From Lichenostomus cassidix (taxonomy: Eukaryota; Chordata; Aves; Passeriformes; Meliphagidae), in assembly GCA_008360975.2 (NCBI GenBank), contig CM039181.1, positions 4,262,380 to 4,326,379 on the forward strand: DNA of 64,000 nucleotides, in the 5' to 3' direction. Positions 1 to 12,500 of the stretch are shown in pieces. Positions within the stretch are counted from its first letter, which is position 1. Each line of letters opens with the position of its first letter. The notes under the pieces were generated by a model, which did no database searches, was not told the DNA's origin, and saw only the letters and a list, made by a program, of their open reading frames with translations. Both the position numbers and the translations under genes were made by a program.

Positions 1-3000
1 TTTGGCTGTTTAAATCAGCAGCTTTTCTTATGTTAAAGTATACAACTCACCATCATATTTTTCTATTTCTACACTGCTTTCCTGTTGACTATGACTCCCT
101 TTGCTCCATTTTTGCTGCCTGCCCTCCCTGAATTGCAAGGTGTCTGTGAGAGCCCCTGCAGAATGCAGCAGCTTGCAGCAAAACCCTTACAGGAACAATT
201 CCCCTGCTCCCTCCCACCACCATTCCCCCAGTGCCTGTGAAATCTCAGCAGTTAGGACTTGTCAGCCTGCACTAGAGATTTGCATAGCTCCACTTGAAAG
301 AAACCAGACAAGGTGAAAAAGAGAATTTTTTTTTCCCAGGTACTCTCTTTCTTGACAAGTTGATGGGTTTATATGGGAAATATAAGAACAAGATGATTTT
401 TTTTTTACATTTTTTTAAAAGGAAGCAATAATTAGAGAGAAGGTTTGGGGGGAGGTACTCACGTGGTAGCTGAGAGGCAATGAATCACTGCTGGCATGTG
501 TCATGACAGCATCTTTGGACTGAGCTAAAATGCCTTGCATTAAAAAGCCCTGGGTTGCTTGGTGATGGGCTGGGCACACTGACCCTTCTGAGACAGGGCT
601 GATGGCAGCTTGGATGGCTTTGGACTGCTTGAAATCTCATTGGCTTCCTAGCAAGAGTATTCATGCAGCACAGTTTTAAATATGACCTTGGAAGGGCAAA
701 GAGTGAGGCACACTGTGGCAGGGTGCCCTCCCAAACTGTCACAGCTCCAAGTTCCTCCATGCATTGAAATCCAACAAACCAGACCCTGAATTCCCTGCCT
801 GCCCTGCTCCATCTCTACAATGATTAATAACAGCAGAAGCTTCTGTGCTGTCTTCTCTTTTATCACTCACACAGACTTGTATTAAGATTGTTGCTAATAG
901 CTGTGGCTGCTCTTTCCTTAGCATCTTAGAAATCTTTGCAGCATCCAAAACTCACATTGTCCCTTCTATGCCTACAGCCAGATCTCTTTATTACTGCTTT
1001 TTTTGGGCTGATTCTGCACTGTAATTCAGTGATCTACCATTTAGTGCATCCTCACACCTGTATGGATTATAGCATATCTCAGGTAATTTCTAAGCCACGT
1101 GGTTCAGGTCCCACTAGCAGCCTTGTTATCATAAACACACAGTAAATTAATCCATGCAATAGTGCAGCTGAAGAACTGCATGATTCTTTGGCCAGTCTAT
1201 AAGATATTATGGTTAAAATTGCCTCAGATATCCATATGATATTTTCAAAGTGCAAAAACTACTATAATTGTAATTTACTGGGGAGCACCACATACACATA
1301 CTCACTCCTATGTACCTTACCCTGAAATAAAACAAAAAATCAGTACTGTGTCAGAGTTAAAAGAATTAAATCAGAAACAGAAGGTAGCCACCCTTCAGCA
1401 AGCTGTGTCCATCAATAAATAAAAATAAAGATTTCATGGAATGAAAAATATCTGAGACTGAACACTGCCCTAAAGTGACTCATTTTCCTCTTTGCACCAT
1501 TTCCTGCCGTGTTTCAGATCCATGACTGAATTCACACCGGTGTGAGGATTACAATTTCAACCTCTCCATTTTGGCACTACTTTAAATCCTCATCTGTCAA
1601 GCTGCACACAACTCCACCTCAGAAAGCTCCCGGGTTTAAAAGCACTGCTGCCACTCCCAGCAGAGTGACAGCAGCAGGGATGAGCAGCAATGGCCAAACA
1701 ACAGGGATCAGCCCAGCCCTGCCAAGCTGCCCTGCTCAGCCAGGTTGCTGCTAACAGCCTCTGAAAGGATGGCTGGAACAAGGACTGAAGGCAGCTCTGT
1801 CCCCTGATAAAGCAAGTGGATGTGCTGCAGGTCCTTGTAATCTGTGATTTCCCATCTTTCAGGGTTCAATCATTGTTTTGTTGTGGAGAATAAGGGGTGG
1901 AGAGCAGGAGGGAAGAGCCTGGATAAAAAGCTCTTTCATTCTTCCCTTCTTTGGACAGGCTGGTTTGGTTTATTTTATCTTGACTGTAGGAGAGGATAAA
2001 ACAGCCTGCTTTAGGACTTGTGTAAACGTTATTAGCAGAAAAGGTTTAGTTTGCTCTTCCCCTCATGATTGAAAGCTACAAGCTAATAAAATCAGCTGTA
2101 GATTTTAGAAATGCTCTTGACTGTGCATTTTGGATACAGCTGTACCTGACAGTTGTCACTGTTCAGAAAGCCAGGCACCAACAACAGCCTGGCCAGAGAA
2201 GTGGATTAGACTAACACTAAGCAGCAAATAAAATATTGCTGATGTAACTGCATAAACATCACCCTTTTTCTTTCCTCTTCTCTTCTTTGTTCCAGCTGGA
2301 CCCAGGCTCTTTTCTGTTCCCTCCCTGGCAGCACTGAGTATCCCTTCCTCCCTAAGAGATTCCCAGTTCCTCTCCCTGTTGAGAGCTCTGAGATTTCCCT
2401 TTTCATTGTCACTGTGTGCTCTTTTCCAGCAAGCAGGACACAGACCTGCTACATGCACAGCATGTTTGCTTGCCTATGGATGCTACAACCTTTCTCTCTG
2501 CCCCAGTGTCAAAACTACAAGAACAGAGCATTAGAATTATTCCAGAATAATTCCACTGACAGAATATTTCTGGAGCATAACTTCGATCCCACAACAATTG
2601 CTGTTTAATTAAAGCAGGTTTTTCTGGAGTCAGTTTGTGCAGATGTAAACCTTTATCCTGGAACAGTTAGTGCAAAAACACTTTTTCTCAATAACTGTCC
2701 TTTCAATCCCCACACACTACCATGAAATAGAAAAAAAAAAAAAAATAGAAAATTCACAGCATGAGGGAACTCTGGTCAGACCATCCCTAAGGGAATTTGG
2801 ATTAATGAAGAGGCCCTGCTCCAGCTTCTTTTTTCTTTGCTGCCCTTCAGAGAAAACTTCCAAATCACAAAGTGTTTTCTGGATGGCTTTTTACTGCCTT
2901 GCTGCCAGGCTGGTAACTGATTCTACCACCTCATTAGCTAATCCATTCCCAAATTAAATATGGACTGGATTCAACAGGCACATATACAGGAAGGGGGAAA

Positions 3001-6000
3001 GTAGATGAGTGTAATGGAAGTGTAATTGGTTTTAATGTGATGTAATGTCAGTAAATGCTCTGCATTAATTAGTGTCCCAGGGCAATCTGTCTGGTCTCCA
3101 ACCTAACTGCTCATAGACGATGTAGCTTAGGGAGAAATATAGGCAGGGAAAGCTTTTTTGTTATTCCCCTGGTATCTATGTCAGAATCAAATGACATTGG
3201 GATGGAAAAACGACACTGAACGAAGCAAAATGCCTAGGATGGCAGTGTGGGGGTTTTCTACATGGTCCATGAGGTAGATTTGTCCTCACTTACCTCAGGT
3301 TTTATCAGCACAACACAATACCTTGTTTTTCCCCCAACACTGTCTCAACCCTCCCTTGATTTTCCAGTGAAGATGGCAAGAGATAATACTGTGAGAGATG
3401 CAAAAATGGGATGTAAGTGCCCACCTTACCTGACAGCAAGCACAGCAGGAAATTCCTGAAGGTGGCTGAGCAGCAAGAGCTCCCCAAGTGCAGCCACATC
3501 AGGGAGGAGCAGAAGGGATAAAAGCCAAAAGCTGCCCTGAGCAGTGACCCTGCAAAGCACTGCACCACATGGCAGAGACCCTCTGGAAAATCAAAATAAA
3601 GGTCTTATTCCTGCACAACAGCACAGTCTGTCTGGCACCAAATCTTCTCTAGTCCACCTGGGAAATTATATTTTCTAGCATTTTCCTCCTGTTGAGACGA
3701 TGGCTTTGCTGGGAGAGTCAGTCAGCCCTTGGGCTTCCTGCTGGATGCCTGGGGAATCACAGCAGAGGGTCTTGGTGACACTGTGCTTGCAGGAGGAGGA
3801 CATCTCAAACAGCAGAAACAGCTCAAAGCTGGAAATGGGTTTTCACAGCTATGGCAATAAGGGGATAAATTCACGGAGTGCACTCTGCCTTGAAAATTGC
3901 ATGACAATGTAAAGAATGAGAGTAATGAAGAAAAAAAGAGTAATGATGTATTCAAGACAGAAATAAGTGGAGATCAAATCATTTTATTATAAGGTAATGA
4001 TGTGTCTTTTGATCGAGTTCACTTGCATCATAGGCCAACTGCATATTTTTAGCCACAACTGAAGAGAAAATCTCCAAGTTATTACTATTTATTCCCCTGA
4101 ATTGCCTGGATTTTTTCATTTTCCTGGAAAGCTTATGCTCTCTTCAGCTATGCCTGGACACAGTAGTACAATTTTACTGTCTGCTCATGGGGTCACAGGA
4201 CACAGCAGCCCATCAGCAATGGCTGCTTTGCATTCAGAGTACACACCACCTTATAAAAAGGTTAAAATTCCAACTACACTACAGGAAAATAAAAATTGAG
4301 AAGCACATTCCCTTGGCAGAAAGGCAACCTTCCATTTTATGTTTCAGAGTATGAAAAATAATTATCTGTGCAGGGGTTTTCACCTGTTACTGAGATTTCC
4401 CAGCTTCAAATAAAGAATTTTGTAACTGTTGAAAATGAGGGCATGATGGTTCAATTCCTCTGATTGTCAGGCTTCCATATAGCTCAGTGAAAATTTAGCC
4501 CAAAGCAAAAAGACATGGAGCCTCAGATAAAACCAAAAGCTCTCATTAAATCAAGTGTAAAATGCCTTCCACTAATAGTAATTCAGATTATAAGTGGATT
4601 CCCTCTGAATGCACAGATGCCCCTTTTTCTGTTAGCTCTCTGGAAAGAGCACAGCAGTGCAGTTTGCTGATGAAAAAGAAAGGAAAAGTCAGAATAAATA
4701 GCTCATCTATGTCAATTTGTGAATCTGAAAATGTTATAATTTCTGCCAGCAAGGCAATTCCAATAGTTTCACTGACTCACTCAGGGACAGAGGCTGAGTT
4801 CATGCCATTCTGCAAGTGCACAGCTGAAAAACCACCAAGAATTCACCCAGCAAAGCCCTGCAGAAAAATGCTTGCAGTTACCTTCCAATAATGAAAGCAC
4901 CCATGTAGAACTGCTGTTCAGGAGCAACAGACATAGAGAAGAGTGGGACTTAAAGAAAAAAATAAGTGAGGATTACTTTTTTCCTTTAAAAACATGACAG
5001 CTTAAAAGCACTGACATAAGACTGATACATGACATTTCAGGCTTTGCTCAATCCTGTGACAGGTTCCAGAGTAGAGGAGGGCAGGAGAATGAAAGGATGG
5101 CAGCAGGACACACTGCCAGCCTCCCTGGGAACCCCTCTGGGCTCTCTGAGCTCTCCAGCTCTGTCTCACTGTGCTCACTGACAGCAGATTGCAGCAGCAG
5201 GGAAACAGAAGGAAATGTTGTTTAATAAACGTTGCAGTATGAGACTCAATTACAGTTAAACATTGAAAGCATTACAAAAAACAGAAGGACAGACATGCAG
5301 GTAAGTGGTGAAACTCTGTGTGCTGCCTCTATGTGGCCAGAAGGCTTTGTGGTTTCATCCATTTCTCTTTTTCTGGTTATTGTCCCGCAATAATCTGGTT
5401 TATCTGCTGGTTTTTGCCTTGTTTTGCCTGGTGGGGCTAGTTCTGTGAAGTAGTTTTACAAGTCAAGCATCATCCCAGCCTTAAGAGTTGTTAATATAAA
5501 CAGTGACCACTGGCATCAGGGGAAAGAATAAATTCAAGGCAATAAAAGCAACCTCTGAAATTCTAATTAATATGTACTGCCAGCTTAACAGCTACCTCTT
5601 GGAGATTTCTTAAATTACAGACTGCAACTTTGCATTTATCAGTTCAAAAAATTTTAGGGTATTTTTCCATTAATTTGTCCAATACCTCTTTGAACCTGCT
5701 TAGATTTTTAACAGTGATAACAACCTGAATAGAAACAGTTCCACAACTTAAGCATACACTGAGTTTTTAATAGGGAACCCACAAAATGCACACATAAGCC
5801 ATGTAAAAATATATTTAGATATAGGCTATGTATTGAAATCTATATATGTATATTTAAAAAGTCTGACCTGCATAAATACGGTGTAAAACAGTCATCTCCA
5901 ATATATTTTCCACCAGGGCCAGATAGCAAATGAACTCTGCAGGGCATCATTAACACAAACAGTGGATGAAGAAATAAAGCAGGCTGAAAACATCAACTGT

Positions 6001-7082
6001 GTTTCTCTTCACCATCCCACCTCATTTCTTTACAGCCCACTCTTGGAGAGCAGTGGAGATAAAAGCTGCTTCAAATGCTGCTTGTAAACATGATGCCTCT
6101 TGGAGAGCATCCTCCTCCTGGGATGCTGCAGTTGGGTAAAGAATACTCAGGATTAGGTCAAACCCAGGCATTTCTCAGAGGGCTAAGATGGAAAATATCT
6201 ATCTGAGGCAGGGCTCAGGGTTCTTCCAGCTTTTTTCAAAAGCAGCTAGTGCTAGCTCTTCATTCACTATGTTATCTTTCAGCTGCATAGAAAAAAAAAA
6301 AAATCAATGTTTCCTTCTAAATATTCCAAACATTCAAGCAATTAAAAGAGGACTATGGAAGGTTCTAATTAAAAGAATTCCCCCACAGAAAGTTAATGAG
6401 AGCAGAAAAGCCTTTAGCTTCATCCCATGACTGTTAAATATGTGTTTTGGAGCCAGCTCTCCTGATGAGGTGAAGATTAGAAAGCAAGGAGCTTGAAGAG
6501 GTGAAATGTGCTTTGCCAGAGAGCACAGAGCCTGAGCAGAGGTCTCTGAAGTCCCCCAGCTCTTGGCAAGGTATAAGCATGGCATGTTCACATCTTGCTG
6601 GGTGTTTACAGAGAAAAACAATGCCAAAAAAGTTTATTTCAGCTTCTCATGCCAAGCCAAAAGGCACCTGCAATCCATTCTCCTGCCCTTTGAAATCTCT
6701 TGCTGCAGAGCTGTTGGCTGTTCTGAGCAGCAGTCTGCCTGGTTTGGGGAGTGCTGCTTTGCAAGCCTACCTGGCAGACTAGGAAAACAAACTATTCAAA
6801 GATGCTTTCCCTGGCAGGAGGCCAAGGTGTGCACTGCAAGCACGAGATACACCTAGGGAGAAAACTTATCCTGTCATCTCTCCAACTTGCCAGGCAAAAC
6901 CTCCTGCAAACCATGAATGAAGCTTAAAAGCTTAGTTTTCTTGTGGCTCATGTTCTTTGTGAACTTCACTGTGAATCTGCTGCCTTTCTTATCCAGTGTT
7001 TAACCATAATTTCTCATTTCGTCCTTTCCTCACATAGTCCAAGCTGAGTTTCTGGTGTAGATAGTAGTTATCATCCTCTGAG
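1..7082. other. Intergenic region downstream of PTN, left part
   Basis: Unique AT-leaning DNA with short A or T runs (for example near 2731-2745 and 6291-6302). Open frames of up to 109 codons (4562-4891) have no recognisable domain, no splice support and ordinary composition. In mammals the neighbour on this side is CHRM2, whose large single coding exon would be obvious; it is not here. Confidence 0.7.
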
Positions 7083-7225
7083 TAAAGAATTTCTTCCAAG
7101 CACCTCATCTCAATCTCTCCTCTTTTAGATTGAAATCATTCCCACTTGATCTATCACTACCTGCCTGTGTAAAAAGCCACCCTATCTCTTTTTTATAAAC
7201 CTCCTCTAAGTATGAAAAGCACGTG
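7083..7225 (-). mobile_element. CR1 LINE fragment, old and truncated at both ends
   Basis: Read on the plus strand, the order is TTCTTCCAAGCACCTCATCT, CTCTCCTCTTTTAGATTGAA, CATTCCCACTTGATCTATCA, CTGTGTAAAAAGCC and then a TTTATAAACCTCCTCTAAG stretch. This is the complement of the CR1 segment around ...TGATAGGACAAGAGG... and ...GATTGGATATTAGG.... It is diverged and lacks the CR1 3' terminus. Limits are approximate. Confidence 0.6.
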
Positions 7226-8070
7226 GCAAATTCAGCCCTCCAACCTTTTTGCTCTAACTCATGGATGTGGCAATTCCAGATTAAACAGCTGGACTTGGTG
7301 ACATAAAAGGCTTTTCCTAACGTCTGATTCTGTTTCCCTGAGCTTAATTCTGTTTTTCTGAAGCTCTGTGCCACTGGCTGACCCTGTGGATCAATAGCAC
7401 AGCCTGTCAGCTGCAGCCCCAGCTCTCTTCGGCGTTGTTCACACCTCCCAGCTGGCACTGGCACAGAGCTAAATCTGTGGTTTTGTCCTGGCACAGACTC
7501 CCACACGCCAGGAATTTGGCTGGGAGCTCCTGTCAGTGCAGCTGCTGGTATTTGCACAGGGGGAGAGCATTGGGTTGGTGACAACTCACCCACAGCAAAC
7601 TGAGGGCAAATGAGGAACTGGGGTGTGCAGAGTGGCCTGAGGGTGCTGGGATACTTTTGTTCATGTAGCCCTCTTCAACTGAAGAATTTAAAAGAGATTT
7701 TTTTTGTCCAGATGAGCTTTTCACAGAGAAGAAGTAGTTAAGGTACCAGTTTGAGCCTCTCAGGGGATGCTGATTGCCTAAACCTAAATCTGGCAATGGG
7801 AAAAGCCAGATAAGGAGTGGTCCTGCAGAGCTGTTCCCAAAGAATCCTCATTCTCACTCTTCCCATGCTCGCTTGTTTGCAGGAATTACTGGCCTGCTGT
7901 TGAGAAATGCGGCCTTGCCCTGGTTCCATGGGGCCTCCATGTCCACCCTGCACTCACCCAGGCCAGGATCTTCCCTTGCATCTGCTTTGGGACACAAAGG
8001 ACATGGCTTGGCCTCCCTCCCTCCTTCAGCTGAGGGAAAGGCAACAAAAGCAGGAACTTGGCCTCCCCTC

Positions 8071-8188
8071 TCCTCAGTCCCAGTGTTAGGGCGAAGGAGG
8101 AGGCACAGAGCTCTCCACCATCACCTCTCTCCTCAATCCCAGTGTCAGGGCCAAGGAGGAGGCACAGAACTCTCCACCATCACCTCTC
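8071..8188. repeat. Tandem duplication, 59-bp unit, two copies
   Basis: Copy 1 starts at 8071 (TCCTCAGTCCCAGTGTTAGG) and copy 2 at 8130 (TCCTCAATCCCAGTGTCAGG). Both continue through GGAGGAGGCACAGA and CTCTCCACCATCACCTCTC. They differ at only a few positions. The open frames that span them look like chance. Confidence 0.9.
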
Positions 8189-9455
8189 TCTCCCTCTGGT
8201 CCCTCTCAGCTGTGCTATATGGCCATTCCCTCCATCTCTCCAAGCTGTTTTGCACTGGGCCTTCAGAGCAAATCACTCACTGCCACAATATGTGGCTGTT
8301 GTCCACCAGCCTTTTACATATTTGGGTCCCTTTCTTCAGTCCCTTTATTTTTTTTTAAATCCTAAACACTTTTGAAGTGCTGGCCTACAGTTTAGCAGCT
8401 TGCAACCTTATTGGAAGGGAAAACTACCAAGTGAAACTCCAGCCAGCCTCATACACTTCATTTCCCTAAGCTGCCTCAGCATCTAGCGAGGAAAGAGGCC
8501 CTTTCTGACATCTTTCAGATTTGCTAAATTAGCCCTCTAGTCTGAATCACCTCCTGAATGGACTTGCCATGCTCCATTGAGTACAGAGGGAGCTTGAGGA
8601 CAGCCTCTGAGATTAACCTTCGACCCCACAGATGGGGTGGTGGGTGCTTACACTGACAAACTGCATGAAATCAGAGGTGTTAAGTGAGAGTGTATTACTG
8701 AACTACAGCATAAATCACAATAAGGGCTGTTACACCTTTGTTTTAATTGCTGCTAATAACAGCAGCAAGTAGAGTATATTCCTGTATTTAAGATTAGACT
8801 GTTTCTCATCTCCCTTGATGAACAAATGCTGTAGAATCTCCCTGTAGAATAAATGCTGGGAAATAAGAAGGTGGCTGCCTTTTCCATTGCCTTTTTCTCA
8901 CTCTGTTGCACCACTTCATTGTGACCCTCAGGTTGCAGGGCACCCTGCACAGAAAGAAACTTGACTGGTCTTTTCTCTTTGCATGCAAGCAGATAGAGCA
9001 GCAGCTTATTTCGGGAGCTTTCCTTGATAAGACAGCGAGCAGCAGTTGTGATAAGCCAGGCCCAGTTCAAATTCAGCTACTTACAAAACAGTCTTTATCT
9101 GAGGGAGTGTGTGCTTTGTCTCTGAGACACTCGGTTATCCAGGGGGTGTGATGGACCCCTGGCAGCAGAGGACAGCAGAAAAGAGAACAAACATGGCTTC
9201 TTCTCTCTTCCCCCCAGCTCAGGATAAATGGAGAGCTGCTCTTGCCATCCCTTTTGGCACTGGGAAATGTCCTGTTGAGCCAGTAGGACTCACAGCACTC
9301 ACAGAAATTGTGACAGGAGTGAGATACTACATATTTTAGGATCTCTGTGCCTATGAGTCTCAACACATTTTTCCATGCTGAAAATGGGCCAGTTCACATT
9401 TGGAATATACCCAAAACCAGGTCCTGAATTCAACATAAACACATTTTAGTATATC

Positions 9456-9527
9456 TTGTTAGATTTACTAAATATATGTGCATGTGTATACATATATATG
9501 GCCTATATATTTTTATATGTCAGATAT
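9456..9527. repeat. AT-rich stretch with TATATA runs
   Basis: AAATATATGTGCATGTGTATA, ACATATATATGGCC and TATATATTTTTATATG follow each other in the PTN-downstream intergenic region. Confidence 0.6.
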
Positions 9528-12500
9528 ACTTGGCTTACCTTGCAGCCAGCTCCAGCAACCGCCCAGGCCAACCTATATTTGGGACAGCATTTTTCAGTGC
9601 TCCAGGCTGTGTCCTTTCTTGTGTCTTTTTCTAACACAAGTACCCAGTTTTTTGTTGTGTTGATCTTTACATCAGGAATTCTATTCCCATTTTTCAAAAT
9701 CACTTTTCCCCAAAATTCCTTCCCATATCTTCTAGCCCCACAGAAGTTTAAAGATTATCCACAACAGTGACTCCAGGCAATTGCAGACACCATGGACACA
9801 TTTCTTCCCAGGTAATCCCAGAAACCATGAATCCTGAGTCAGAAATGTGAGGCATAAACCCAACAGAAAGTAGAAGAAAGGAAGAAAGAAAACCAGCAAG
9901 GAAGAGATGAAAAGAAGTCCTTGTGTCACATCTCTTTGGCTATAACCTCCACCATAAATGCTTTGAGAAAATGCAAGGCTTTATTTACCGAACAAGACAA
10001 AAAAAAAAGTCGTTACTGACCATTTCAGATCCAAGATTTCACCTTTTGCTCCTGTGGTAGAAATGGTGCAAAGCAGCAAATGAAAAGTGTAACTAAGAAA
10101 GCTGAGACTGAAGAAACACAGATAAAAACCATTTTTTGCCAATGGAGACAATAATTTCAATGGTGCAGCAATGAAGCCTTTTGTAACTCAGGGTACCCAG
10201 TAAGGATGGAGATATTTTTCTGTAAAAGATACTCTGTATGTATATTCATATTTAAATTCAAAACTCATTTGACCACAAATGTAATAATCTTTCTTCAGAA
10301 ATGCTCCCAGTGAAGATTTTATAACAGACTTGTGTTTCACTACAAGATTATTTTCTTCTTCTCTTTGGGTTTCACTGGAGACAATTAGTACAGGCTAACC
10401 AAGAAAAACAGAGGGTATCTCATTTAGATGATTTCCCCTATCACCATAACAGATAATAATGGACAAAAGGCTGGATTACTACTTTGTGAGAAGGCTACAT
10501 CCTGAACATGCAGAGTTCATTCTGTAAATTCTCTGTTTTCAGTGAAAATGAGGTGCTGCTTCAAGGCAAGGGATGGAGTGAGAGTGTCTCTGTGTCTGTG
10601 CAAGGGCAGCTGATAGATCAGATATCTCACATGGGAGTACCAGAGCAACTTAAAACTCCCTCACCACTCAGTCACCTAAAAATGTAACTTACTGCTAAGC
10701 GGCATATTGAAAAGGAATTAAAGTTTTTCTTTTGTAATTAAACAATAGTGAGTACTCACTCTCCTTTCCAAGGATAAGATTTAGGTTTCTGAGTCCATTA
10801 GTGGTTTGAAGAATGTACTGTCAGATTTCATACCTTATAATACTCCATTTTCTTCCAAACAATTTCAGAAGACTGCATCAATCTCCTCGTCTTGCAAAAA
10901 ATGTGAAGCATCTCCCTCTTTTGGCAGTGACTGATGGAATGATTTTCATGGACTAATTAATTCATTATTCTAAGGTTTTAACTAATAGTTGGACACAGGA
11001 AAAAACCCAGAAAAATTATTTGGAAAACAAAGTAAATTTAGAAAAAACGACAATGAATGAACTACAAGAAAGGAGATTAAATTAGCATACTATGAGTACT
11101 ACCTGGATTTCTGCATAATTCTGTTTAGTTCATTAATGTAATGTAGCTTCTTTGCTCTACTCTTAAGTCTTAATCATCTTCATCAAACACACACACATTA
11201 AAGTCACTATTAACGTAAAACAGCTGAGCATGACAGGGTTGGGAATAAGGGTTTCCCTCTGCTTACCTGATAATGTAATTTTTAAAAAAATCAAATTCTT
11301 CATCTGTAATCCATCATTGTGTCACTACTACACAGATTGAAATAACTGTATACTGAAAAATCTGCTTTAAAGAACTGAAAAGTGCCAGGAAATTGGGACA
11401 GACAGCCTTTAGTGTGCACAAACCACAGAGATGTTTTCTGCTAGAATCACTTCTTGGCAGACTTCTTTCTACAGACTAAAACCTTTTCAGAATTTACAAA
11501 TTTGTTTGTGTGACAAGCAACACCCACAGCCGACTAAAATCAGTACAACGAAGAGATACCATTAATTACTCAGAACTAATTTAAGAAACTCCAGAAACAG
11601 TTCCCACAACCAAACGAGGACACCACGTGTCTGTGTATTAGTTTATTTAATTCTTTATCGCCACTAAGAGCAAGTAAATTATGCTGATACAACTGGTAAA
11701 CATATACATTCGCTAGAGCCCCCCACAATCCCACAGAGCTAAGGGAAAAAACATTAAGGGATGTTACAGGATTAATGCTTTCCTTCTACAATATGGATAT
11801 ATGGCTTTCATACAAGTTTTTTAAAAAAATTGGAAAGGTAACACACTGCTAGCTTACAAAAATCAATATACAAACTGGAAAAATAAAAAGGAAGAGGAAC
11901 AGGAAAAAGAAAGTAACCCATGAGAAGATATCATATAGCACTGGTTTAATAGATATATACAGAATTAGAAATCCATTGAACATGATATTCAGGCTTTAAT
12001 TTGTTATTTTGACTTTCATTTCTCCTTTCAGTATTACACTCAAACTACAAGTATTAAGACAGTTTCTCTCTTACTTGTATTTTTCCATCTTATTTTACCC
12101 ATTTTCCTCACTTTTTACTGGCAGAGAAAAAGCCTTTTTCTGCCTGGGTTTCTATGTTCACACCTAACCAAAGCAGTTATCCACCCTGAAGCTTTGAACA
12201 AAGCCCTTCCTCGTGCTTGGTGTGACAGAAGAGAACATCCCTGTGACAGAAAAGTCCTTTTGGCCATTTCATTGCCATGTGTTGTGCATTCCCCTCTCAC
12301 ACAGCTACCCTTGAACTGAAGTGCTGGCAAGAACTCCAGCTCTTCATCCTACCTGTGCATCCTCATTTCAACACCACCACAGGACAAAAAGCTCTCTCAT
12401 TTCAACCACAGCCTGACAAGGTGGCAGCACTGGTTGGGATTCACATTTAGAGGTATGCATGCACCTTTCTGGAGTTCTGCTTCCCCACAGATGTGTAGAT

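Noticed and set aside
7105..7593. Open frame of 162 codons on the minus strand
   Set aside because: Part of it lies in an old CR1 fragment and the rest has no recognisable domain.
7774..8358. Open frame of 194 codons on the plus strand, the longest in the window
   Set aside because: It spans a 59-bp tandem duplication and has Pro/His/Ser-rich chance composition. It shows no domain or splice context and overlaps other frames of similar length.
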